Of a stretch of 64,000 bases of DNA, positions 18,451-25,131 are shown one piece after another. This stretch comes from Pseudomonas oryzihabitans. GTDB taxonomy: Bacteria; Pseudomonadota; Gammaproteobacteria; Pseudomonadales; Pseudomonadaceae. The translations under genes were made by a program, and so were the position numbers. The DNA is taken from NCBI RefSeq assembly GCF_006384975.1, contig NZ_CP021645.1:3562001-3626000 (forward strand), given 5' to 3'. How positions within the stretch are numbered: the stretch's first letter is position 1; each line of letters begins with the position of its first letter. The notes under the pieces were generated by a model. That model was given only the letters and a program-made list of their open reading frames with translations. It searched no databases and had not been told where the DNA came from.

Positions 18451-18598
18451 TGGTGTGGGCACTGCTACTGCAATAGTTACTCGATACCTGCTTGATGTTG
18501 CTTCATTTTCATCTCCTGGCTCGTCTCACTCTCGCATTACAGTCCCGTTCGCGAATGTCTCGCTGACGTGGTTGTTCCCCTACACCCTGGAGATACTC
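18451..18598 (+). promoter_or_regulatory. Long leader of the cold-shock gene
   Basis: About 150 bp without a credible gene precede the Csp start, and the open frame continues through it as a shadow. Long structured leaders are typical of cold-shock mRNAs. No specific motif was recognised. Confidence 0.35.
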
Positions 18599-18808
18599 AT
18601 GTCCAATCGTGAAAATGGCACCGTCAAGTGGTTCAACGATGAGAAAGGCTACGGCTTCATCACCCCGGAAAGCGGCGCCGACCTGTTCGTGCACTACCGC
18701 TCCATCGAAAGCGCCGGCTTCAAGAGCCTGAGCGAAGGCCAGAAGGTCACTTTCGTGGCTGTCAAAGGCCAGAAGGGTATGCAAGCTGACCAGGTTCAAG
18801 TCGTCTAA
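18599..18808 (+). CDS. CspA-family cold-shock protein
   Basis: A 69-residue single cold-shock domain with RNP1 (KGYGFITP) and RNP2 (DLFVHYRSI). The start ATG 18599 follows CTGGAG; an upstream in-frame extension of 48 residues has no family likeness. It binds single-stranded nucleic acid and melts RNA structure. RNP2 reads LFVHY rather than the more usual VFVHF. It is followed at once by a strong terminator. Whether it is cold-induced or constitutive cannot be told. Confidence 0.92.
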   Translation: MSNRENGTVKWFNDEKGYGFITPESGADLFVHYRSIESAGFKSLSEGQKVTFVAVKGQKGMQADQVQVV

Positions 18809-18827
18809 CGACTGATCCGGTTGCAGA

Positions 18828-18855
18828 AAGGCCCCGCTTCGGCGGGGCTTTTTCG
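18828..18855 (+). terminator. Intrinsic terminator after the cold-shock gene
   Basis: GCCCCGC (18831-18837), loop TTCG, GCGGGGC (18842-18848), then CTTTTTCG: a short GC-rich stem with a stable tetraloop and T-run. Confidence 0.9.
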
Positions 18856-18905
18856 TTTCTGGGGTTTGGTACTTGCCTGGCTTACGCCATTTAGCTGATT
18901 AGCGT

Positions 18906-19110
18906 GCCTGCTGAAGCCTTTGTTTCGCCCACCCGGGCGAGTCACTTTTGCCAGTCGCGGCAAAAGTAACCCAAAACGCTTGCCCCTCCATCGGCCCCGG
19001 CTGCGCCGGGGTTCGTTCGCTCCATCGCCGCTCCGTGGGGACGCCGCGAAGGGCCATCCATGGCCCTCGCGACTCTCGCGGCATCCATGCCGCTCGCCCC
19101 CCTACGCAAC
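18906..19110. repeat. Dispersed intergenic repeat (GAGTCACTTTTGCCAGTCGC type), copy 1
   Basis: It shares with 28097-28315 a nearly identical core of about 55 bases (TTTCGCCC, CGGGCGAGTCACTTTTGCC, GTCGCGGCAAAAGTAACC) and looser similarity beyond. It includes an inverted pair, ACTTTTGCC and GGCAAAAGT. Similar sequences are widespread between genes in Pseudomonas and give rise to spurious ORFs. Apart from this repeat and the terminator, the 402-bp gap between the Csp and PAP genes holds nothing I recognise. Confidence 0.7.
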
Positions 19111-19210
19111 GATTCCGCTCACCCTTCTGGCAAGGGGCGTATCCTCCGCGCCTGAACGTCCACGATAAACGTCGCGAGATAGGTGTGAAGCGAAACCAGG
19201 CAAAGGCCTC

Positions 19211-20695
19211 TCAACCCTTGTCGTACGCCCGCTCCAACGCCTCATTGAGCGTCCGCAACACCTTCACCCGCGCGAACCTCTTGTCGTTGGCCTCCACCAG
19301 CGTCCAGGGCGCGACGGCCGTGCTGGTCTGCACCACCATGTCGTTCACCGCCTGGCTGTAGAGATCCCACTTGTCGCGGTTGCGCCAGTCGTCCTCGGTG
19401 ATCTTGAATCTCTTGAAGGGTGTTTCCTCACGGGCCTTGAACCGCTCCAGCTGGGTATCCTGGTCGATGGCCAGCCAGAACTTGGCCAGTACGATACCCG
19501 CGTCGTGGAGCTGTTCCTCGAATTCGTTGATCTCGCCGTAGGCGCGTTGCCAGTCGGCCACCGGCGTCAGTTCCTCCACCCGCTCCACCAGCACCCGGCC
19601 GTACCAGGATCTATCGAAGATGGTGAAATCGCCCTGCCGCGGGATGTGCCGCCAGAAGCGCCAGAGATAGGGCTGGGCCAGCTCCTCGTCGCTCGGCGCG
19701 GCGACCGGGACGATCCGGTATTGCCGTGGGTCCAGCGCCCCGGTGACGCGGCGAATGGCACTGCCCTTCCCTGCCGCATCGTTACCCTCGAAGGCGGCCA
19801 CCAAGCCATGGCGGCGATACCTCTTGTCGCGCAGCAGCCGGGCCAGCCGCGCCTGTTCGGCGAGCAACAGATCCTCGTAGTCGGCCTTGTCCAGGCGCTG
19901 GCCGAGGTCCAGGGACTCCAGGACCCCGCGACCATCCACCGGCGGGGCGATCACGGCGGCGGCCTTGCGCTGCTTGCGGGGCTTGTTCGCCAAGGCGCGT
20001 TGCAAAGCCTTCAGCAGCAGGGTGCCGACGGTCAGGCTGCGAAAGCGCTCGTCGAAACCGGGCACCACGTGCCAGGGCGCGTAATCGTGATGGGTACGGC
20101 GCACCACCCGCTCGCCCTGCTTGACGAAGCGGTCGTAGACCTTGGCCTGGCGCCAGTCCAGCGGACTGAGTTTCCAGCCCAGGCGCGGATCCTTCTTGAG
20201 GTGTTTCAGGCGCTGCTTGAGCTGGTCCTTGGACAGATGGAACCAGAACTTGAGGATCAGGGCGCCTTCGTCGGCGAGCATCCGCTCGAAGCGCTCCGCC
20301 TGGCCGATGGCGGCGTCCAGCTCGATCCTGGACAGCTCCTTGTTGACCCGGGCGTGCAGCATCTGGCTGTACCAGTTGCCGAAGAAGACACCGATCCGGC
20401 CCTTGCCCGGCAGCCGTTGCCAGTAGCGCCAGGCGGGTGGGTGCTCACGCTCTTCGGCGGTGGGCTGCAGGAAGGTCTCGACGCGGATGAGGCGTGGGTC
20501 CATCCATTCGTTGAGCAGCTTGACCGTCTCACCCTTGCCGGCCCCCTCGACGCCATTGATCAGCACGATCACCGGAAATCGCCCCTGCGCCTTCAGCTCG
20601 TACTGGGCGGCGAGCAAGGCTTCGCGCAACTTCGGCAGCTTGGCCTCGTAGGTGGCCTCGTCGAGCAGGTGTTCGTTCTCGGCGGCTTCGAACAT
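19211..20695 (-). CDS. pap: Polyphosphate:AMP phosphotransferase (two-domain PPK2)
   Basis: A 494-residue protein with two PPK2 domains. Domain 1 has the Walker-A-like VEGAGKGE (about residue 45), and domain 2 has FEGNDAAGKGS (about 290) followed by FDRSWYGRVL. This doubled architecture is that of class II PPK2 enzymes, which use polyphosphate to turn AMP into ADP. I start it at ATG 20695 behind GAGGAG, giving MFEAAENEHL; the longer frame begins ten codons earlier. It is cytoplasmic. It is divergent from a CHAD protein, a domain known to bind polyphosphate, so the pair looks like a polyphosphate unit. Confidence 0.92.
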   Translation of the reverse strand: MFEAAENEHLLDEATYEAKLPKLREALLAAQYELKAQGRFPVIVLINGVEGAGKGETVKLLNEWMDPRLIRVETFLQPTAEEREHPPAWRYWQRLPGKGRIGVFFGNWYSQMLHARVNKELSRIELDAAIGQAERFERMLADEGALILKFWFHLSKDQLKQRLKHLKKDPRLGWKLSPLDWRQAKVYDRFVKQGERVVRRTHHDYAPWHVVPGFDERFRSLTVGTLLLKALQRALANKPRKQRKAAAVIAPPVDGRGVLESLDLGQRLDKADYEDLLLAEQARLARLLRDKRYRRHGLVAAFEGNDAAGKGSAIRRVTGALDPRQYRIVPVAAPSDEELAQPYLWRFWRHIPRQGDFTIFDRSWYGRVLVERVEELTPVADWQRAYGEINEFEEQLHDAGIVLAKFWLAIDQDTQLERFKAREETPFKRFKITEDDWRNRDKWDLYSQAVNDMVVQTSTAVAPWTLVEANDKRFARVKVLRTLNEALERAYDKG

Positions 20696-20777
20696 CCGGA
20701 TCTCCTCGCTCTGGTGGAGGGGCAACTATAGCCCCTCTGACCCGCAGTGCGGCGCCCGGTGCCCAATACGGATGTGC

Positions 20778-20810
20778 ATGACGGTAATATGACGATTAAA
20801 TGAAATTTGG
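20778..20810. promoter_or_regulatory. Pho-box-like triple direct repeat between pap and the CHAD gene
   Basis: Three units with an exact 11-bp period are visible: ATGACGGTAAT (20778), ATGACGATTAA (20789) and the weaker ATGAAATTTGG (20800). Read on the minus strand they give TTTCAT, TTAA, TCGTCAT, ATTA, CCGTCAT, which matches the PhoB-box layout of seven-base CTGTCAT units separated by four A/T bases. It lies in the 200-bp gap shared by two divergent polyphosphate-related genes. Confidence 0.6.
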
Positions 20811-20895
20811 CATCAACCGCTGTTGTAGAGGTCTTCACACCGTTAGGCTCCCGCGCAAGCGGGCGCTGCAGCCCACCTAATCCGAGGAGAGTTCG

Positions 20896-21861
20896 ATGGC
20901 CTTTCGTTTCGATGCGCGGCAACCGGCTGAGGATGAAGTACGCCGAGTGGTGACGGATCGTCTGGTACAGGCTGAAGCCTCCCTGGGGAGCCATACCCCC
21001 ACGGGCGTGCACGAGACACGCAAGCGCCTCAAGGAATTGCGGGCCCTACTCCGCCTGCTGCAGGGCGCCCTGGGCAAGCGCGCCTTCGCCAGCCGCAATC
21101 GCCGGCTGCGCGACCTGGGTCGCGAACTGTCCTCGCTGCGCGACAGCGCCGCCCTGGTGGAAAGCTGGGACAAGCTGGGCGAATCCGATCGCAAGAGGTT
21201 CGCCTCGCCGGCCATGAAGCGCGTGCGCCAACGCCTGCAGGAGCGCGCCGACCAGCAGATCGCCGCGGTCGACGGCCATCCCGAGCTGCTCACGGAACTC
21301 GCCACCCTGCGTGAGGAGGTCGCCGACTGGAAGCTCGCCGGCCAGGGCTTCGCGCTCTTCGCCCGCGGTCTGGAAGACCACTACAAGGCCGGTCGCCAGG
21401 CGCTCAAGACGGCGCGCGACAAGCCCACCGACGAGACGCTGCACGATTGGCGCAAGCGGGTGAAGGATCACTGGTATCACACCCAGTTGCTCGCCGCCGC
21501 CTGGCCCACCGAATTCAAGACCCGCCAGAAGAGCCTCAAGCGCCTCGCCGACTACCTGGGCGACGACCATGACCTGGCCGTGATGCAGCAGCTGCTGACC
21601 AGCGAACCCACCCTGTTCGGCGCCAGCAACACCCGCCAGGCCATCGGCGAAAGCCTGGCCCAGCAGCGCGAGCGACTGCAGGCCAAGGCCTTCTCCCTGG
21701 GCATGCGCCTCTACCTCGACAAACCCAGCGTACTCGCCGAGCGCTGGCGCGATCTCTGGCGCCTGGCCAGCCGGCCCTACACGCCACGCAAGCCCAAGGG
21801 CAAGCGCACGGCCGCCCCTGCGGGGCTGTTGCCGCATCTGGTCGAAAAGACCGATAACTGA
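20896..21861 (+). CDS. CHAD-domain protein (polyphosphate-binding)
   Basis: A 321-residue helical protein with the CHAD domain, rich in Arg, Lys and conserved His. GVHETRKRLKELRALL near the N-terminus and LHDWRKRVKDHWYH at about residue 180 are the two internal repeats of the fold. CHAD proteins bind polyphosphate granules; no enzymatic activity is established. The start has GAGGAG upstream (ccgaggagagttcgATG). Its position divergent from a polyphosphate kinase-type gene supports a polyphosphate role. A lone CHAD without an N-terminal CYTH domain is common. A dispersed inverted-repeat element follows 7 bp after the stop. Confidence 0.9.
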   Translation: MAFRFDARQPAEDEVRRVVTDRLVQAEASLGSHTPTGVHETRKRLKELRALLRLLQGALGKRAFASRNRRLRDLGRELSSLRDSAALVESWDKLGESDRKRFASPAMKRVRQRLQERADQQIAAVDGHPELLTELATLREEVADWKLAGQGFALFARGLEDHYKAGRQALKTARDKPTDETLHDWRKRVKDHWYHTQLLAAAWPTEFKTRQKSLKRLADYLGDDHDLAVMQQLLTSEPTLFGASNTRQAIGESLAQQRERLQAKAFSLGMRLYLDKPSVLAERWRDLWRLASRPYTPRKPKGKRTAAPAGLLPHLVEKTDN

Positions 21862-21868
21862 GGCGCTA

Positions 21869-22070
21869 AGAGCCTGTTCATAATCTCGCGAGCTAGAGCC
21901 ATACAAAGCCTAGGCGGCCCCGCGAAAATAGCTGAGGAAGCGGATCGGGCTCGCGAACGAGTTTACGAGTGGTAAATGAGCATTGCGACGGGGCCGCCCA
22001 GGCGGGGCTGGCCTTCCAGGCCCTTTTCAACGCGGTTTGGCCGACGCGCAGCAGATTTTGAACAGGCTCT
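21869..22070 (-). repeat. Inverted-repeat element, copy C (202 bp, opposite orientation)
   Basis: The outer ends AGAGCCTGTTCA and TGAACAGGCTCT are a perfect 12-bp inverted repeat, longer than in copies A and B. Next come AATCTCGCGAGCTAGAGCC at the left and GGCCGACGCGCAGCAGATT at the right, the complements of the A/B end blocks. The centre ACGAGTGGTAAATGAGCAT (21965-21983) is the reverse complement of the shared central block. It lies between the CHAD gene and the small secreted protein gene. Confidence 0.85.
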
Positions 22071-22138
22071 AAGGATTCGGGATTTGTCGCGCGCCCCGGT
22101 GGTCAAAGGTAGACAAACCACCACGCCGAGGTTTCGCG

Positions 22139-22402
22139 ATGAAATCCAAACTGCTCGCTTCCCTGTTCGCCTGTTCCGTCCTGGCCAGCACCGCCGCGCT
22201 GGCCGACCAGCCCGGTGCCGACTGGATGCCGATGAACGACGTCAAGACCAAGCTCATGGAGCAGGGCTACACCTCGGTGACCAAGATCGAAGCCGACGAC
22301 GGTCAGTGGGAAGGTGAAGGCGTAAAGAAAGATGGTATGAAGTACGACTTCCACGCCGATGCCAAGACGGGCAAGATCACCAAGGAAAAGATGGACATGT
22401 GA
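22139..22402 (+). CDS. Small secreted PepSY-domain protein
   Basis: An 87-residue protein with a signal peptide (MKSKLLASLFACSVLASTAALA-DQ) and a mature part of about 64 residues forming a single PepSY-like unit (MNDVKTKLMEQGYTSVTKIE followed by the strand pattern YDFHADAKTGKI). PepSY proteins act in the periplasm, some as peptidase inhibitors or sensors; the role here is unknown. GAGG precedes the ATG. It lies just ahead of the stressosome module but is 118 bp away and may be independent. Confidence 0.8.
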   Translation: MKSKLLASLFACSVLASTAALADQPGADWMPMNDVKTKLMEQGYTSVTKIEADDGQWEGEGVKKDGMKYDFHADAKTGKITKEKMDM

Positions 22403-22520
22403 TCCTGCGCCGACCGGGCACCCCGCCCGGTCATGCCGTATGAGCTAGCCGCATCCTGCCTTCCCTCTCCCCGTCAGGCGGGTCATCCCCCACCGCCTGC
22501 TCCGTCACCTAGGAATACCC

Positions 22521-23360
22521 ATGTACAGTACCGCTTTGGTCGAGCTGCTGCGCACTCACGAGCAGGCGTTGCTCGACGCCTGGATAGGCGCTCAGCGCGC
22601 TGCCGGCATGCGCGTCGATCTGCTCGACGAAACCACCATCCTGGCCAATTCCGCCGAATTGCTGCGGCGTATCACCGTGGCCGCGGCCCAGGGCGGCAGC
22701 GATCTGCGAGAGTCGCACTGGCAGCCGGTGCGCTCGTTGCTGGAGCGTTTCTCCTTCGACCAGAGCCGCGCGGGCCTGACGCCTTCGCAGACGGCGACCT
22801 TCGTCTTCTCGCTCAAGGAGCCGCTGTTCCGCCTGATCCAGAACGAGTGCGACGATCCGCTGGCCGAGATCTGGGCCGCCACCCAACTGATCGACGCCCT
22901 CGGGCTGTACAGCGTGGAAAGCTACGTCAGCGGCCGCGAGACGGTGATCCGCGAGCAACAGGAAAGCATGCTGGAATTGTCCACCCCGGTGGTGGAACTG
23001 TGGGACGGCATCCTCGCCATCCCCCTGATCGGCTCGCTGGACAGCAACCGCACCCAGGTGGTGATGGAATCGCTGCTGGAGAAGATCGTCCAGACCGAGT
23101 CGGACATCGCCATCATCGACATCACCGGCGTGCCCACGGTGGACACCATGGTCGCCCAGCACCTGCTCAAGACGGTGACCGCCGCCCGCCTGATGGGCGC
23201 CCAGTGCATCATCAGCGGTATTCGCCCGCAAATCGCCGCCACCATCGTCCACCTGGGCGTGGAACTCGGCGACGTCATCACCAAGGCGTCCCTGGCCGAT
23301 GCCTTCCGCCTGGCCCTCAAACAGCAGGGCGTGCGTCTCGCTGCCCCGGCCACGCGCTGA
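22521..23360 (+). CDS. rsbR: RsbR-type stressosome scaffold/sensor protein
   Basis: A 279-residue protein with an N-terminal helical sensor domain (about 1-140), a linker helix (EQQESMLELSTPVVELWDGI) and a C-terminal STAS domain (about 155-270). The two threonines phosphorylated in Bacillus RsbR are conserved: Thr209 in ITGVPTVDTM and Thr241 in SGIRPQIAATIV. RsbR and RsbS build the cytoplasmic stressosome, which holds the RsbT kinase until stress. The N-terminal domain is not a haem globin by eye, and its ligand is unknown. The ribosome site is AGGAA. It is the first of six closely packed genes. Confidence 0.9.
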   Translation: MYSTALVELLRTHEQALLDAWIGAQRAAGMRVDLLDETTILANSAELLRRITVAAAQGGSDLRESHWQPVRSLLERFSFDQSRAGLTPSQTATFVFSLKEPLFRLIQNECDDPLAEIWAATQLIDALGLYSVESYVSGRETVIREQQESMLELSTPVVELWDGILAIPLIGSLDSNRTQVVMESLLEKIVQTESDIAIIDITGVPTVDTMVAQHLLKTVTAARLMGAQCIISGIRPQIAATIVHLGVELGDVITKASLADAFRLALKQQGVRLAAPATR

Positions 23361-23370
23361 GGATGGCGGC

Positions 23371-23796
23371 ATGATCGACAAGATCCCGATCCTCAAGCTG
23401 GGCCCCTTCCTGCTGCTGAGCATCCAGGTCGACATGCACGACCAGTTGGCGCTGGACCTGCAGGAAGACCTCACCGAGCAGATCATCCGCCACAAGGCCA
23501 AGGGCGTGCTCATCGACATCTCGGCACTGGAGATCGTCGATTCCTTCATTGGCCGGATGCTGTCCCATATCGCCCAGGTCTCGCGCATCCTCGATGCCAA
23601 GGTCATCGTGGTCGGCATGCAGCCGGCGGTGGCCATCACCCTGGTGGAGCTGGGGCTGTCGCTGGAGGGCATCGCCACGGCGCTGAACATGGAAAAGGGC
23701 ATGCGCCGGCTCGAAGCCATGGTCGCCGACGACGAATCGCTGGAGGAGTCAGAGGGTGCCGAAGTCACAGACGCTTCCCCTCCGCCAGGAGACTGA
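23371..23796 (+). CDS. rsbS: RsbS-type stressosome STAS protein
   Basis: A 141-residue single STAS domain starting at ATG 23371 behind GAGGA. It is closely similar to Bacillus RsbS: KIPILKL at the start, IDISALEIVDSFIGR with Ser58 at the phosphorylation position (Ser59 in B. subtilis), and GMQPAVAITLVELG. A tail of about 25 residues beyond the STAS domain (ending DASPPPGD) overlaps the next gene by 41 bp, implying translational coupling. It forms the stressosome core with RsbR and is phosphorylated by RsbT. Confidence 0.93.
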   Translation: MIDKIPILKLGPFLLLSIQVDMHDQLALDLQEDLTEQIIRHKAKGVLIDISALEIVDSFIGRMLSHIAQVSRILDAKVIVVGMQPAVAITLVELGLSLEGIATALNMEKGMRRLEAMVADDESLEESEGAEVTDASPPPGD

Positions 23797-24154
23797 CATC
23801 GTGCTGATCCGTCAGCAGGTGCGCAAAGTCGCCGAAGCCATTCGCCTGGGCCTGATTTCCCAGACCAAGATCGTCACCGCCGCCAGCGAGATCGCCCGCA
23901 ACGGCCTGGTCTATGGTCTCGGTGGCGAGTGCCTGATCGAGGAAACGGTGCGGGCCGGCAAGCCGGCGATCCGCCTGGTGATCCGTGACCAGGGGCCGGG
24001 CATCGCCGATCTCGAACGCGCCATGGTCGACGGCTATACCTCGGGCAAGGGCCTGGGGTTGGGGCTGTCCGGCTCGCGCCGTCTGGTGGACGACTTCCAT
24101 ATCGACAGCCAGCCCGGCCAGGGCACCACCGTGGAGCTGTGGAAGTGGCGCTGA
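23756..24154 (+). CDS. rsbT: RsbT-type serine/threonine kinase
   Basis: A 132-residue GHKL kinase, the usual RsbT size. The N box is SEIARNGLVYG, the G1 box DQGPGIAD (about residue 80) and the G2 box GLGLGLSGSRRL. It starts at GTG 23756, inside the end of rsbS, with GGAGGAG eight bases upstream. RsbT phosphorylates RsbS and RsbR in the stressosome, then leaves to activate a downstream partner. In Bacillus the partner is the RsbU phosphatase, but no RsbU, RsbV, RsbW or sigma factor gene is present here. The released RsbT must therefore act on something else, possibly the kinases encoded downstream. Confidence 0.92.
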   Translation: MPKSQTLPLRQETDIVLIRQQVRKVAEAIRLGLISQTKIVTAASEIARNGLVYGLGGECLIEETVRAGKPAIRLVIRDQGPGIADLERAMVDGYTSGKGLGLGLSGSRRLVDDFHIDSQPGQGTTVELWKWR

Positions 24155-25131
24155 ACGGCCAGCCGGGCAGTTTGGTGCTACCGGTGACCAGCACCGCTCA
24201 CGTCGATGCGGCGCGGCGAGCGCTGGTGCGCCTGGCCAGCGGCATCACCACGGATGAAACCCTGTTGGGCCGGCTGACCATCGTCGCCCAGGAGCTGGGC
24301 TACAACCTGGTGCGCCATGCCGGCCACGGCGAACTCCTGGCCACCCTGGGCGACGATGGTGTCCTGGACGTGGTGGCGGTGGATAACGGCCCCGGCATGG
24401 CCGATGTCGCCCGTTGCCTGACCGATCACTACAGCACGGCGGCGACCCTGGGCGCCGGTCTGGGGGCGATCCGCCGCCAGTCCGATGTCTTCGACATCCA
24501 TTCACGGCCGGGCCAGGGCACCGGGGTGCTGGCGCGTTTCCATCTGGCCGGCGCGCCCAACACCCGCCTGCAGCACGGCGCCCTCTGCACCCCCTATCCC
24601 GGCGAACAGGTCTGTGGCGACAGCTGGGCGGTCTCCGGGCGGCGTCTGCTGGTGTGCGATGGACTCGGCCACGGCCAGCAGGCCGCCTTGGCCAGTCGCC
24701 GCGCCCGTGAGCTGTTCCTGCGCCACGGCGTGCACCTGCCACTGCAACGCCTGATGGAAAACCTGCACCAGGCGCTGATGGAAACCCGGGGCGCCGCCCT
24801 GGCCCTGGCCGAGCTGGATGCCGACCAGGGGCAGGTGAGCTTTTGCGGCATCGGCAATATCGCCGGGCGCCTGCTCGGCAACACGGCTCGCAGCCTGGTG
24901 TCCAACAACGGCACCCTGGGCTACCGCATCGGCCGGATCCAGACCTTCACCTACCCCTGGACGCCGGGCACCCTGCTGGTGCTGAACTCCGATGGTCTAA
25001 CCTCCAAGGTAGGCCTTGGTGAACAATCCGGACTCGGCGCGCGCCATCCGGCACTGATCGCGGCCCTGCTACATCGTGATTTCCGTCGTCCTAACGACGA
25101 TGCCACCGTTCTGGTACTCAAGCATGTCTGA
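24139..25131 (+). CDS. rsbX: RsbX-like PP2C phosphatase fused to an RsbT/RsbW-like ATPase domain
   Basis: A 330-residue two-domain protein. Residues about 10-130 form a second GHKL ATPase domain (N box AQELGYNLVRHAG, G1 DNGPGMAD, G2 LGAGLGAIRRQ). Residues about 150-328 form an RsbX/SpoIIE-like PP2C phosphatase (CGDSWAV, VCDGLGHGQQA, GIGNIAG, LNSDGLTSK). Bacillus RsbX is the phosphatase alone and resets the stressosome. Here the kinase-type fold is joined to it, so one chain might both add and remove phosphate, or use the ATPase domain to dock. It overlaps rsbT by 16 bp and the next gene by 8 bp; the start is GTG 24139 or GTG 24145. Confidence 0.87.
   Translation: MEVALNGQPGSLVLPVTSTAHVDAARRALVRLASGITTDETLLGRLTIVAQELGYNLVRHAGHGELLATLGDDGVLDVVAVDNGPGMADVARCLTDHYSTAATLGAGLGAIRRQSDVFDIHSRPGQGTGVLARFHLAGAPNTRLQHGALCTPYPGEQVCGDSWAVSGRRLLVCDGLGHGQQAALASRRARELFLRHGVHLPLQRLMENLHQALMETRGAALALAELDADQGQVSFCGIGNIAGRLLGNTARSLVSNNGTLGYRIGRIQTFTYPWTPGTLLVLNSDGLTSKVGLGEQSGLGARHPALIAALLHRDFRRPNDDATVLVLKHV

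Noticed and set aside
19085-19200. Possible small gene beside pap
   Set aside because: Open frames here come from the dispersed repeat and lack ribosome sites.
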